DNA from: Duganella sp. Root1480D1
GTDB taxonomy: Bacteria > Pseudomonadota > Gammaproteobacteria > Burkholderiales > Burkholderiaceae_D
Direction: 5' to 3'
DNA length: 64,000 nt
Assembly: GCF_001427305.1 (NCBI RefSeq)
Contig: NZ_LMFZ01000002.1
Coordinates: 1 to 64,000, forward strand
In this document: in pieces, positions 7,715 to 17,135 of the stretch
Layout: each line of letters opens with the position of its first letter
How positions within the stretch are numbered: the first letter of the stretch is position 1
Position numbers and translations under genes: made by a program
The notes under the pieces: model-generated
Told to the model about the DNA's origin: nothing
Seen by the model: only the letters and a program-made list of their open reading frames with translations
Database searches by the model: none

Positions 7715-8512
7715 ATGAGCGCAACCCATATCGACGTCAAGCACGTCAACAAGGTATTCAAGACCGACAACCGCGAAGTGGTGGCGCTGCGCGACATCAA
7801 CCTGCAGATCCCGCAGGGCCAGTTCGTCTGCCTGCTGGGCCCATCGGGCTGCGGCAAGTCGACCCTGCTGAACGCCATCGCCGGCTTCTCACTGCCTTCC
7901 AGCGGCGAGATCACGGCCGATGGCCAGTTGATCACCGGCCCGGGCCCCGAGCGCGGCATGGTGTTCCAGGAGTACGCCCTGTTTCCATGGATGACAGTGG
8001 AAAAGAACATCGCCTTCGGCCTGGAAGTGAAAGGCATGTCGCAAGCGGAAATCAAGCAGCGCGTGGACCAGTTGCTGGGCATGTTGTCGCTGTCCGACTT
8101 CCGCAACCGCTTCCCGAAAGACCTGTCGGGCGGCATGCGTCAGCGCGTCGCCATTGCACGCGTGCTGGCCCTGGACTCCCCGATCATGCTGATGGACGAG
8201 CCGTTCGGCGCACTCGATGCGCTGACCCGGCGCGACCTGCAGGACGAGCTGCTGCGCATCTGGAACGAGCAGAAAAAGACCATCATCTTCGTGACCCACA
8301 GCATCGAGGAGGCAATCTACCTGGCCGACCGCATCGTCGTCATGACCTACCGCCCCGGTACCGTCAAGCGCGACATGATCGTGGACCTGCCGCGCATGCG
8401 CGATCCGGCCTCGGCCGATTTCAATGCGCTCAAACGCGAACTGGGTGCGCTGGTCATGGAAGAACAGCAGCGCCACCACAGCGACGAACTGCGCATGGCC
8501 GCCGTGGACTAA
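7715..8512 (+). CDS. ABC transporter ATP-binding protein (SsuB/TauB type)
   Basis: A 265-residue ATPase with Walker A GPSGCGKST, Q-loop VFQEYALFPWM, signature LSGGMRQRVAIARVL, Walker B IMLMDEPFGALDALTR and a switch His in FVTHSIEEA. It energises uptake through the permease. It starts 1 nt after the permease stop and ends 10 nt before the histidine kinase start. Confidence 0.95.
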   Translation: MSATHIDVKHVNKVFKTDNREVVALRDINLQIPQGQFVCLLGPSGCGKSTLLNAIAGFSLPSSGEITADGQLITGPGPERGMVFQEYALFPWMTVEKNIAFGLEVKGMSQAEIKQRVDQLLGMLSLSDFRNRFPKDLSGGMRQRVAIARVLALDSPIMLMDEPFGALDALTRRDLQDELLRIWNEQKKTIIFVTHSIEEAIYLADRIVVMTYRPGTVKRDMIVDLPRMRDPASADFNALKRELGALVMEEQQRHHSDELRMAAVD

Positions 8513-8522
8513 AATTGCGCTT

Positions 8523-10214
8523 ATGCGCAAACCTTTCATCCTGTTGCTGTTACCGGCGGCCGCGATCATCGTGGCCGCCTATATGCTTGGCGCTTACCGC
8601 GCCGGCAACGAACAGTTGGCCCAGGGCCAACGCCAGTTGCAACTCATGGCACCAGAACTGCAATCGGTGCTGGAACGCTTTGAAACCCTCCCCTTCGTCC
8701 TGGCGCAGCAGCCGGACCTGACCAACGCCCTGGCCCGCCCCAAGGATCCCGACGCCATCGCCCGGCTGAACGAGACGCTGCAGACCATCCAGCAGCAAGC
8801 CAAGGTCGGGGCACTCTACCTGATGGACCGCAGCGGCCTGACGCTGGGCGCCAGCAACTGGGACCAGCCGCTTGGCTTCGCCGGCAAGAATTTCTCTTAC
8901 CGTCCCTATTTCCAGGCGGCGCTGCATGGCCAGGCGGGCCGCTTCTATGGCATCGGCACCAGCACCAGCGAAGCGGGCTACTTCATCGCACAGCCGGTAA
9001 ACCGGAATGGCGAAATCGCGGGCGTTATCGCGGTAAAGATCAGCCTCGCCGAACTGGAACGCAACTGGAGCAGCAGCGAAGACCCGATCGTTCTGGCTGA
9101 CCGCCATGGCGTGATTTTCCTCAGCAACCGTCCAAACTGGCGCTATCACAGCCTGGAGCGTTTGCCTGCCGACGCCCTGGCCGAACTGGTCAACACGCAG
9201 CAATACATCGGCCGCGAAGTCACGCCGCTGGCGCGCAATCCCGGCCCCCGCGTCACGCAAGAGGTGGGCCGCCTTGGCTGGCAATTGATGATTTTCCCAA
9301 GCCAGTTGCGCGTGGTCCGCAGCGGCATCAACTGGGCGCTGGCAACGGCGCTGCTGCTGGGCTGCGGCGCCATATCGTATTGGGCCATGCACCAGCGCCG
9401 CCGGCGGCGCGAAGAACGCCTGGCCTTCGACCGCGAACTGGAATCGCGCATCGCCCAGCGCACGCAGCAACTGAGCGAAACCAACCGCATCCTGCGCACC
9501 ACCCAGAATGAGCTGGTGCAAGCCGGCAAACTGGCCATGCTGGGCCAGATGGCAGCCGGCATGACGCACGAATTGAACCAGCCGCTGGCGGCGATCCGCG
9601 CCTTTGCCGACAATGCCCGTACCTTCCTCGAACGCGGCCAACCGGAGCAGGCGGCCAGCAACCTTGGCCATATCGGCGATGCCAGCGCGCGCATGGGCGC
9701 CATCATCAGCCAACTGAAAGGCTTCGCGCGGAAGGATGAAACCGTCGGCCCGGTCGATTTTGGGCGCGCGGTGCGCAGCTCGGCCTTCCTGCTGGAGAGC
9801 GAGAGCAAGCGCCGCAACGTTGTACTGGAAATCGATACCGGAGCCGGGCCGCTCATGGTGGCGGGCGATACGGTGCGCATCGAACAAGTGCTGATTAACC
9901 TGCTGCGCAACGCGCTCGATGCGGTCGAGGGACGGCCGCAGCCCCGTGTCGCTGTCGTGCTGACGCACGAAGGCAGCGACGGCGTAGCGCGCATCAGCGA
10001 TAGCGGGCCTGGCATCCCGCAGGAGGTGGCCGCGCACCTGTTTGAGCCTTTCTTCACCACCAAGCCGGCCGGAAAAGGGCTGGGCCTGGGGCTGGCGATT
10101 TCCTCGTCGATCGTGCAGGCGATGAATGGCCGCCTGACGGCACGCAACCTGGACGGCGGCGGTGCGCAGTTTGAGTTACGCTTACCGCTTATTAAGGAAG
10201 GAGCTGCCCGATGA
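8523..10214 (+). CDS. DctB-like sensor histidine kinase
   Basis: A 563-residue membrane kinase. A membrane segment at residues about 4-22 is followed by a periplasmic double-Cache sensor domain containing GASNWDQPLGFAGKNFSYR, a stretch characteristic of the C4-dicarboxylate sensor DctB. A second membrane segment lies near 267-287. The phosphoacceptor is His349 in MTHELNQPLAAIRAF. The ATPase domain shows NLLRNALDAV (N box), ISDSGPGIP and GKGLGLGLAIS. I start at 8523 rather than the open upstream extension because the family begins with this membrane segment and the extension overlaps the ATPase gene. DctB-like kinases usually accompany DctA or TRAP carriers; here the partner is an NMT1-type ABC transporter. 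Confidence 0.92.
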   Translation: MRKPFILLLLPAAAIIVAAYMLGAYRAGNEQLAQGQRQLQLMAPELQSVLERFETLPFVLAQQPDLTNALARPKDPDAIARLNETLQTIQQQAKVGALYLMDRSGLTLGASNWDQPLGFAGKNFSYRPYFQAALHGQAGRFYGIGTSTSEAGYFIAQPVNRNGEIAGVIAVKISLAELERNWSSSEDPIVLADRHGVIFLSNRPNWRYHSLERLPADALAELVNTQQYIGREVTPLARNPGPRVTQEVGRLGWQLMIFPSQLRVVRSGINWALATALLLGCGAISYWAMHQRRRRREERLAFDRELESRIAQRTQQLSETNRILRTTQNELVQAGKLAMLGQMAAGMTHELNQPLAAIRAFADNARTFLERGQPEQAASNLGHIGDASARMGAIISQLKGFARKDETVGPVDFGRAVRSSAFLLESESKRRNVVLEIDTGAGPLMVAGDTVRIEQVLINLLRNALDAVEGRPQPRVAVVLTHEGSDGVARISDSGPGIPQEVAAHLFEPFFTTKPAGKGLGLGLAISSSIVQAMNGRLTARNLDGGGAQFELRLPLIKEGAAR

Positions 10215-11770
10215 AGGCGCTATTGGTTGAAGACGAGGCCGCGCTGCGGCTGGCCACCACGCAAACCCTGGAGTTGGGCGGCTTTGCTGTGCAAGCCTGC
10301 GCGAGCGCTGAGGAAGCGCTACCGCTGCTGCTGGCGAATTTCGCGGGCGTGGTGGTGACCGACGTGCGGCTGCCAGGGCTTTCCGGCCTGGACTTGCTGG
10401 CGCGCGTCGCAGCGCTGGATACCGAACTGCCCGTTATCGTGGTCACCGGCCATGGAGACGTCAGCATGGCCGTGGAGGCGATGCGGGCCGGCGCATACGA
10501 CTTCATCGAAAAGCCCTTCGCCTCCGAACGCTTGATGGATGCAGTCAAGCGCGCGCAGGAGCGCCGCAACCTGGTGCTGGAAAACCGCCGCTTGCGCAGC
10601 GAGCGCGCCCAGCACCCCGACATGCCCGACCTTATCGGCCGTTCCGAAGCCATCGAGCATTTGAAGGTCGTGGTGCGCAACGTCGCGCCGACCGGCGTGG
10701 ACATCCTGGTCAATGGCCAGACCGGCACCGGCAAGGAAGTGATGGCACGCCTGATTCATGCCGCCAGTGGGCGCAAGGGGAATTTCGTCGCCATCAATTG
10801 CGGGGCGTTGCCGGAGTCGGTGTTCGAGAGCGAGATCTTCGGCCACGAGGCAGGCGCCTTCACCGGCGCGCAAAAGCGGCGCATCGGCAAACTGGAATTC
10901 GCCAACGGCGGTACGGTATTCCTCGATGAGATCGAGAGCATGCCGATGGCCTTGCAGGTCAAGCTGCTGCGCGTGCTGCAGGAACGCCGCCTTGAGCGGC
11001 TGGGCGGGAATGAGTCGGTCGCGCTGGATTGCCGGGTGGTCGCGGCCAGCAAGGCCGACCTGCTTGCCTTGTCGGCGCAGGGATTGTTCCGCGAGGACTT
11101 GTATTACCGGATCGGCGTGATCAGCATCGATTTGCCGCGCTTGCGCGACCGGCGCGAGGATATCCCGCTGCTGCTGGCGCACTTCGTTGCCGAGGCGGCG
11201 CAGCGCTACCAGCGGGCGATGCCCATGTGGACACCGGAACAGATGGCGGCGTGGCAGGCGGCAGACTGGCCGGGCAATGTGCGGGAACTACGCAACTTCG
11301 CAGAGCGCTTGACGCTAGGCCTGGTGCCTGCTGCATCCATCACGCCATCACCTGGCGCGGCGGCTGGCGCCCCCCATGGCGAAGGGCTCGCGGCCGGACT
11401 TGCCGCCCCGGCAGTCCCCGGTGCAGCCTTCGCGACTGGCGCAGGCATTTCATCGCCGGCGGGCGTGGCAACCGGCGCGGGCATGGATTGGGCCGCCGGC
11501 GCCGGCGGCACGGGCAGCGCCGCCATGACTGCAGGTCCCGCCTCAGCTGCCGGCGTTGCGATGGCGGCCGGCGTCCCGGCCGCAGGGTTGGTAGCCGGGG
11601 ATGCCGAGCAGCCTTCCCTTCCGCAGCAGGTCGACGCCTTCGAGCGCGATCTGATCCTGCGCGCCCTTGCCGCTGCCGACAACAATGTGGCGTTGGCGGC
11701 AGACCGGCTGCTGCTGCCCCGTAAAACGCTCTATGACAAACTGAAAAAGCACCAGATCCAGCGCGAGTAA
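10211..11770 (+). CDS. DctD-like sigma-54-dependent response regulator
   Basis: A 519-residue NtrC-class activator overlapping the kinase stop (ATGA). Receiver domain 1-115 with phosphoacceptor Asp51 (VTDVRLPG). AAA+ domain about 140-370 with Walker A GQTGTGKE and the sigma-54 contact loop GAFTGA at 215-220. C-terminal Fis-type helix-turn-helix at about 475-519 (DNNVALAADRLLLPRKTLYDKL). Between AAA+ and the helix-turn-helix lies an unusual Ala/Gly/Pro-rich, low-complexity linker of roughly 95 residues (about 373-470), far longer than in standard DctD proteins. It probably activates the sigma-54 promoter at 5856 in response to the partner kinase. Confidence 0.93.
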   Translation: MKALLVEDEAALRLATTQTLELGGFAVQACASAEEALPLLLANFAGVVVTDVRLPGLSGLDLLARVAALDTELPVIVVTGHGDVSMAVEAMRAGAYDFIEKPFASERLMDAVKRAQERRNLVLENRRLRSERAQHPDMPDLIGRSEAIEHLKVVVRNVAPTGVDILVNGQTGTGKEVMARLIHAASGRKGNFVAINCGALPESVFESEIFGHEAGAFTGAQKRRIGKLEFANGGTVFLDEIESMPMALQVKLLRVLQERRLERLGGNESVALDCRVVAASKADLLALSAQGLFREDLYYRIGVISIDLPRLRDRREDIPLLLAHFVAEAAQRYQRAMPMWTPEQMAAWQAADWPGNVRELRNFAERLTLGLVPAASITPSPGAAAGAPHGEGLAAGLAAPAVPGAAFATGAGISSPAGVATGAGMDWAAGAGGTGSAAMTAGPASAAGVAMAAGVPAAGLVAGDAEQPSLPQQVDAFERDLILRALAAADNNVALAADRLLLPRKTLYDKLKKHQIQRE

Positions 11771-11772
11771 AA

Positions 11773-11787
11773 TGTAGTAAAGCTACA
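11773..11787. promoter_or_regulatory. HexR-like operator upstream of the pullulanase gene (strong site)
   Basis: TGTAGTAAAGCTACA has perfect TGTAG/CTACA arms. It begins 60 bp upstream of the pullulanase start and immediately follows the activator stop codon. Confidence 0.8.
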
Positions 11788-11806
11788 TATTTTGCGGTAA
11801 GATTTC

Positions 11807-11821
11807 TGTAGCATCACTACT
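11807..11821. promoter_or_regulatory. HexR-like operator upstream of the pullulanase gene (weaker site)
   Basis: TGTAGCATCACTACT keeps GTAG/CTAC arms. It starts 34 bp downstream of the strong site and ends 12 bp before the start codon, a position where a bound repressor would block initiation. Confidence 0.6.
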
Positions 11822-11832
11822 ACGGAGACCAA

Positions 11833-14568
11833 ATGAAGCAGCGCACCCTCGCGGCGGCCCTCCTGCCGGCCGTCGCGGCGTTTTCCGCCGCCGCGGCGCC
11901 CACCACCGCCCTCACCGCCTCCCCCACCGCCGCGACGCCGCACAGCCTGACCTCCTGCGACGGCCCATATGAAACCGTGCTGGCGCGCACCCAGGGCTTC
12001 GACGCCCGCGCGCTGTGGCTGGACGGCCGCCTGGCCAAATGGGCTGGCGCACAGGCCGAGGGCAGCTTCAAACTCTATTACGCAACAGCCGCCGGCATCA
12101 GCGCGCCGCAAGGCGCCACTGTCAGCGGGGCCGATGGTGCATTGCCGCTGACGGCAACGACCGAAGCGCTCCCCGCCGCGCTGGCCCAACGCTTCAAATA
12201 CACCGGCGACGGCGTGCTGCTCGCGCTCTCTGCCGCCGACCGCGCCCGCTTGCCGGCACTACTGGCAAAACAGCTCGTCCTGGTGCAGGAAAACGCTGAT
12301 GGAACCGTGCGCGACGCCACTGCGCTGCAGGTCCCCGGCGCGCTGGATGAGCTCTACGCCTCTGCGGAACAAACAAGCGACCTGGGCGCCAGCATCGGCA
12401 AGGGCGGCACCACCTTCAAGCTGTGGGCGCCGACTGCCCAACGCGTATCGGTCTGCGTGTTCGACACCGGCAGCAGCAAGCCGAAATCCATCGCCACCAT
12501 GCACCCGGACGCGAAAACCGGCATCTGGTCTGCCAGCCCCCGCGGCAACCTGTCCGGCCGCTATTACAAATACGTGGTGGACGTCGTCGCGCCAAAGACT
12601 GGCCTGGTGCGCAACGTCGTCACCGACCCTTATTCAGTCAGCCTGACCGCCGATTCCGCCCGCAGCTACATCGCCGACCTGGACGACCCGCGCCTGGCCC
12701 CCGCCGGCTGGAGCAAGGACCAAGCGCCGCCCAAAGTCAAAGCGCAGCCGGACATGTCGATCTACGAACTGCATGTACGCGACTTTTCGATCAACGACCT
12801 GTCGGTCAGCGCCATCAACCGCGGCAAATACACTGCCTTCCGCGAGACTGGTTCCAACGGCATGAAACACCTTGCCATGCTGGCCAGGGCAGGCCTGACG
12901 GACGTGCACCTGCTGCCGGTATATGACCTGGGCAGCGTGCCGGAAAAAGGCTGCATCGCCCCCGTCGTGCACGGTGCGCCGGACAGCGACCAGCAGCAGA
13001 GAATCGTCAGCGACAATGCATTGAAAGACTGCTACAACTGGGGCTACGACCCGTGGCACTACAACGCACCGGAAGGCAGCTACAGCACCGACGCCGCCGA
13101 CGGTGCGCGACGCATCATCGAGTTGCGTGAAATGGTCATGGCGCTGCACAAGACCGGCCTGCGCGTCGGCACCGACGTGGTCTACAACCACACCTACCGC
13201 GGCGGCCAGCAGGAACGCTCGGTACTGGACCGCATCGTCCCCGGCTACTACCAGCGCCTGAACCTGAAAGGTGAAATCGAAAGTTCGACCTGCTGCTTCA
13301 ACACCGCCACCGAGAACCGCATGATGGCCAAGCTGATGATCGATTCGGCCGAGCTGTGGACCAGGCACTACCACATCGACTCGTTCCGTTTCGACCTGAT
13401 GGGGCACCAGCCACGCGCCGCAATGGAAGCGCTGCAGGCGCGTGTCAACAAGGCCGCCGGACGGCATGTGAACCTGATCGGCGAAGGCTGGAACTTTGGC
13501 GAAGTGGCGGACGGTGCGCGCTTTGTGCAGGCCTCGCAATTGTCACTGAATGGCAGCGGCATCGGCACCTTCAGCGACCGCGCCCGCGATGCCGTGCGTG
13601 GCGGCGGTGCAGGCGATTCGGGGCAGCAGGTGATTTCGCAGCAGGGTTATGTCAATGGCCTGGTATATGACCCGAATGCCGCTGCGGGCCTGCGGCCGGT
13701 GACGGACCTGATGAAAGCCGCCGATCTCGTGAAGGTCGGCCTGGCCGGCTCGGTCCGAAACTATCGCATGCAGACCTTTACCGGCGAGACCAGGGAACTG
13801 CAGGCGATCGTCTATGGCGGCAACCAGCCGGCCGGCTATGCCAGCCAGCCTGGCGAGGTAGTCAACTACGTGGAGAACCACGATAACCAGACGCTGTACG
13901 ACGTCAATGCCCTCAAGCTGCCGGTTTCCACCACGAGTGCGGACCGGGCACGCGTACAGATGCTGGCGGCGGCAATCAACGCTTTCTCGCAGGGCGTGGC
14001 TTACTATCACGCCGGATTTGAAATCCTGCGCTCGAAGTCGATGGACCGCAACAGCTTCGAATCAGGGGACTGGTTCAATCGCCTTGACTGGACCTACCAG
14101 ACCAACTACTTCGGCTCCGGCCTGCCGCCGGCCGCGGACAACGGCAAAGACTACGCGCTGCTCCAGCCCCTGCTGGCAAATCCCGCGCTGCAGCCAACTC
14201 CGGTTGATATTGCCTTTGCGCGCGACACCTTCCGCGACCTGCTGCGCATTCGCGCCAGCAGCACGCTGTTCCGCATGCGTACTGCGGACGATATCAGGAA
14301 GCGCCTGCACTTCCTGAATACGGGCCCCGGCCAAGTGGCTACGGTCGTCGCTGCGCGCCTCGATGGCATTGGCTATGAAGGCGCCGGATTCAAGACGGTG
14401 GCTTACTTTATCAATGTGGACAAGGTGGAGCAGACGATCGTCGCCGCAGGCGAAACCGGCAAGTCTTATCGCCTGCATCCGGTACAGGCCGGGGCGGCGG
14501 CGCGTTACGATGCCGCGACAGGCAGCTTCACCATTCCGGCAAGGACGGCTATAGTATTCGTTGAATAA
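11833..14568 (+). CDS. Secreted pullulanase-type alpha-1,6-glucosidase (GH13)
   Basis: A 911-residue type I pullulanase that cleaves alpha-1,6 branch links in pullulan, amylopectin or limit dextrins. A signal peptide spans about residues 1-22, followed by an Ala/Thr/Pro-rich stretch. An N-terminal beta-sandwich/CBM48-like portion (about 180-290, [18 protein letters not shown]) precedes the catalytic barrel. The pullulanase signature YNWGYDP starts near residue 401. Catalytic residues are Asp521 (FRFDLMG), Glu551 (IGEGWNF) and Asp684 (ENHDNQ). GGAG lies 7 nt before the ATG. The two HexR-like sites just upstream tie it to the neighbouring glucan genes. Confidence 0.94.
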   Translation: MKQRTLAAALLPAVAAFSAAAAPTTALTASPTAATPHSLTSCDGPYETVLARTQGFDARALWLDGRLAKWAGAQAEGSFKLYYATAAGISAPQGATVSGADGALPLTATTEALPAALAQRFKYTGDGVLLALSAADRARLPALLAKQLVLVQENADGTVRDATALQVPGALDELYASAEQTSDLGASIGKGGTTFKLWAPTAQRVSVCVFDTGSSKPKSIATMHPDAKTGIWSASPRGNLSGRYYKYVVDVVAPKTGLVRNVVTDPYSVSLTADSARSYIADLDDPRLAPAGWSKDQAPPKVKAQPDMSIYELHVRDFSINDLSVSAINRGKYTAFRETGSNGMKHLAMLARAGLTDVHLLPVYDLGSVPEKGCIAPVVHGAPDSDQQQRIVSDNALKDCYNWGYDPWHYNAPEGSYSTDAADGARRIIELREMVMALHKTGLRVGTDVVYNHTYRGGQQERSVLDRIVPGYYQRLNLKGEIESSTCCFNTATENRMMAKLMIDSAELWTRHYHIDSFRFDLMGHQPRAAMEALQARVNKAAGRHVNLIGEGWNFGEVADGARFVQASQLSLNGSGIGTFSDRARDAVRGGGAGDSGQQVISQQGYVNGLVYDPNAAAGLRPVTDLMKAADLVKVGLAGSVRNYRMQTFTGETRELQAIVYGGNQPAGYASQPGEVVNYVENHDNQTLYDVNALKLPVSTTSADRARVQMLAAAINAFSQGVAYYHAGFEILRSKSMDRNSFESGDWFNRLDWTYQTNYFGSGLPPAADNGKDYALLQPLLANPALQPTPVDIAFARDTFRDLLRIRASSTLFRMRTADDIRKRLHFLNTGPGQVATVVAARLDGIGYEGAGFKTVAYFINVDKVEQTIVAAGETGKSYRLHPVQAGAAARYDAATGSFTIPARTAIVFVE

Positions 14569-14594
14569 ACTTTAAGGCCGGTGGCCGCCTAGCC

Positions 14595-15104
14595 ATGTCA
14601 ACCAACCTTCGCGCGCTGCAAGGCGATATCACCAAGCTTGCGGTGGACGCAATCGTCAACGCTGCAAATTCCTCCCTTCTCGGCGGTGGCGGCGTTGACG
14701 GCGCAATCCATCGCGCCGCCGGGCCGGAACTGGTCCACGAGTGCCGCCTCCTCGGTGGCTGCAAGACGGGCGAGGCGAAGCTGACCAAGGGTTATCGGCT
14801 GCAGGCCAGGTACATCGTCCACACAGTCGGGCCAGTGTGGCGTGGTGGCACGAACAGCGAGCCGGAACTTTTGGCTGCTTGTTATCGTGGCAGCGTGGAA
14901 TTGGCGGCCAAGCATGGCATCGCAACACTGGCATTCCCCAGCATCAGCACCGGCATTTACGGCTACCCGATCGACTTGGCCGCCAAGCTCGCTGTGTCGA
15001 CGGTCCGTGCCGCAGTCGAGGAATTTCCGGGCGTCGACGAAGTCATCTTCTGCTGCTTCTCTCAAGCAGATCTTGCGGTCTATGAAGGAATTCTAAAGCA
15101 ATGA
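14595..15104 (+). CDS. Macrodomain protein, O-acetyl-ADP-ribose deacetylase-like (YmdB type)
   Basis: A 169-residue stand-alone macrodomain. Visible ADP-ribose-binding elements are GDIT near residue 10, [19 protein letters not shown] (about 20-38) and the [10 protein letters not shown] loop (about 117-126). YmdB-like proteins deacetylate O-acetyl-ADP-ribose, remove mono-ADP-ribose from proteins and can modulate RNase III. Its stop overlaps the GNAT start by ATGA, indicating co-translation. Substrate here is not known. Confidence 0.92.
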   Translation: MSTNLRALQGDITKLAVDAIVNAANSSLLGGGGVDGAIHRAAGPELVHECRLLGGCKTGEAKLTKGYRLQARYIVHTVGPVWRGGTNSEPELLAACYRGSVELAAKHGIATLAFPSISTGIYGYPIDLAAKLAVSTVRAAVEEFPGVDEVIFCCFSQADLAVYEGILKQ

Positions 15105-15538
15105 CGGTACGTGAATTCGATGCCGCAGACTTCCCCGCCGTTTGCCGTATCTACCTTGAAGCCAAACGGGAAGAGCTCAAGTTCGAGCCCCGCCCTTTCG
15201 AAGTGACGCCGCTCGACCAGGATGCGAGCATCCTGGCGGCTTTTAATGAATCCGATGTCACAGTGTTCGACGATGGCACAGTATGCGGGTTCGCAGCAAC
15301 TTTCGCCGGCCAATTGAGGGCCTTGTTCGTGCAAGGAGAGTCGCGCGGCAAAGGAATCGGGCAGGCACTGCTGGATGCCGTAGTGTCGAGACAGGCGGAA
15401 GGCGTGTCGTTGAATGTCGCCAAATCAAACGTGGCCGCCCAGCGCTTCTATACACGCAATGGATTTTCAACCGTCGGCCAGACAGTGAGGCAGTACTCAG
15501 GATTTGACATTGCCTACGTCCAGATGCGACTCGGGTAG
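15101..15538 (+). CDS. GNAT-family N-acetyltransferase
   Basis: A 145-residue single-domain GNAT. The acetyl-CoA motif A is visible as [21 protein letters not shown] (about residues 68-88, with the R-G-x-G-x-G/A pyrophosphate loop), and motif B as [18 protein letters not shown] near the C-terminus. It is translationally coupled to the upstream macrodomain gene (ATGA overlap). The acceptor could be a small molecule or a protein N-terminus; nothing in the sequence decides this. Confidence 0.88.
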   Translation: MTVREFDAADFPAVCRIYLEAKREELKFEPRPFEVTPLDQDASILAAFNESDVTVFDDGTVCGFAATFAGQLRALFVQGESRGKGIGQALLDAVVSRQAEGVSLNVAKSNVAAQRFYTRNGFSTVGQTVRQYSGFDIAYVQMRLG

Positions 15539-15597
15539 TGCGCTGCATGCCGCGTCTCCGTGCCAAAATACAGGCACCGCCATCGCGAGGGATGCAC

Positions 15598-16140
15598 ATG
15601 CCTCAGGAACTCGTCTGCACCATCGGCCATTCAAACCGCACAATCGAGGAGTTCATCGGATTGCTGCGCCAGAACGGCGTCGAATGCCTGCTCGACATCA
15701 GGACGGTGCCGAAATCGCGCCATAACCCACAGTTCGGCCAGGACCAGCTTGCAGCGTCGCTCGCAGAGGCGGGGATCGAATACCTTTACTTGCGCGGCCT
15801 TGGCGGACTGCGGCGTCCGCGCAAGGATTCCGAAAATACCGGCTGGCGCAACCTCTCCTTCCGCGGTTATGCCGACTACATGCAGACCGAGGAGTTTGCG
15901 GAAAATGTCGATTCTGTCGCGGAGCTGGGCCGCAGCAAGTGCTGCGCGCTGATGTGCGCGGAAGCGGTGCCGTGGCGCTGCCATCGCTCGCTGGTAGCCG
16001 ATGCCCTGCTGGTGCGCGGCGTGCACGTGGACGATATCATCGATGCGAGGCAACGGCGTCCACACAAGATGACGCCATTTGCTTGCGTAGAAGGGTTACG
16101 GATTACTTATCCGGACGAAGGCCCGAGTGGGAATCGGTGA
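15598..16140 (+). CDS. DUF488 family protein
   Basis: A 180-residue DUF488 protein. The family hallmarks are TIGHSNRTIEEF at the start, the DIRTVPKSRHNPQF segment (about 34-47) and MCAEAVPWRCHRSLVAD around residue 120. The conserved Cys/His/Arg residues suggest an enzyme, but no activity is established for the family. An open frame extends 20 codons upstream; I chose 15598 because GAGG sits 7 nt ahead and family members begin just before the TIGHS motif. Third gene of the macrodomain-GNAT cluster. Confidence 0.85.
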   Translation: MPQELVCTIGHSNRTIEEFIGLLRQNGVECLLDIRTVPKSRHNPQFGQDQLAASLAEAGIEYLYLRGLGGLRRPRKDSENTGWRNLSFRGYADYMQTEEFAENVDSVAELGRSKCCALMCAEAVPWRCHRSLVADALLVRGVHVDDIIDARQRRPHKMTPFACVEGLRITYPDEGPSGNR

Positions 16141-16190
16141 ACTTTTGCGGCCAGGCGCGATGGTATCCTGCTTCAATTTTGGCCCTCACC

Positions 16191-17117
16191 ATGAAAAGAA
16201 CATCGTGCAGCCTGGTCATCGCGACCATCTTGAGCGTCGCCTTGCAGGCCCATGCCTGCATCAATACCGTCGGTACCAACTACCGCGGCGAATTCATCAG
16301 TCCAGGAACGTACACGGGCAAGGACCTCAAGCCCGACCTGGCCACGCCAACCAGCAAAGCAGCATTGGTCCCTTGGGCAAAGGACGCCGTAACAGCAGTG
16401 CGCAAAACGCAATCATTCGGGAATTTAATCGACCTTTCCGCAGTCTTGATCCGTTTCGGAAAATTTCCCGAGGCGGTAAAACTGCTTCAATTTGTGGAGA
16501 ATAAGTACCCCGGCAAATATCAGACGGCATCCAACCTTGGTACTGCCTATGAATTAATGGGGCAGAACGAAGATGCGCTGAAATGGATTCTTGAAGGAGT
16601 GAAGCGAAATGCTCACGACCATTACGGAACGGAATGGCTCCATGTTTACATCCTGAATGTAAAGTTGGGGAAGGTCCCGCCCGCGGCTCCTGGCAGGTCA
16701 ATCCTGAATCTCGACTTCGGCAATGAAGTGATGCCTCGACGTCCGGCACCGCTCCCCAACGGGAACGCGGGAAAACCAATAACTTTGTACGAAATGGGCA
16801 GTGCGCTGCGCTACCAGGTGCGGGAACGGATCTGGTTCGTGCCTGCTCCAGACAAAATGGTTGCCGGCTTGCTGCTCGACTGGGCGAACCTTGAGCTGCT
16901 TGCAGGTGCGGTCGAATCCGCGGACGTGCTTTACGAAGCCGCAATCCGTTACGGAATTAAAGAAGACCGGACAATCTCCCTGCGCAGGAAGGAGGTTGAA
17001 AAAATCCTTTCGCAAGCGAAGGAACATCCAAGCGATAAACGAGGGGAATGCGAGCTATGCAATCCGCCCTGGTCAACACCGGAGGGTTACGCCGCGGAGA
17101 AGCAAGCCGCCCGCTGA
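16191..17117 (+). CDS. Exported TPR-like protein of unknown function
   Basis: A 308-residue protein with an N-terminal signal peptide (MKRTSCSLVIATILSVALQA, cleavage probably at about residue 20-22). Tandem tetratricopeptide-like helices occur at about residues 75-140 (FGKFPEAVKLLQFVENKYPG, then LGTAYELMGQNEDALKWILE) and again near 220-250. The mature N-terminus carries a cysteine and the C-terminus an ECELC pair. I do not recognise a family. The open frame begins 84 codons upstream, overlapping the DUF488 gene, but only the internal ATG gives a signal peptide. It is convergent with the amylase gene. Confidence 0.75.
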   Translation: MKRTSCSLVIATILSVALQAHACINTVGTNYRGEFISPGTYTGKDLKPDLATPTSKAALVPWAKDAVTAVRKTQSFGNLIDLSAVLIRFGKFPEAVKLLQFVENKYPGKYQTASNLGTAYELMGQNEDALKWILEGVKRNAHDHYGTEWLHVYILNVKLGKVPPAAPGRSILNLDFGNEVMPRRPAPLPNGNAGKPITLYEMGSALRYQVRERIWFVPAPDKMVAGLLLDWANLELLAGAVESADVLYEAAIRYGIKEDRTISLRRKEVEKILSQAKEHPSDKRGECELCNPPWSTPEGYAAEKQAAR

Positions 17118-17135
17118 CAGGCGGCTCGCGCAGGA

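Noticed and set aside
11773..11787. Operators as LacI-family maltose-regulator sites
   Set aside because: LacI sites are usually even-length with a central CG; these have an odd 15-bp form matching HexR, and no LacI gene is in the window. Not fully excluded.
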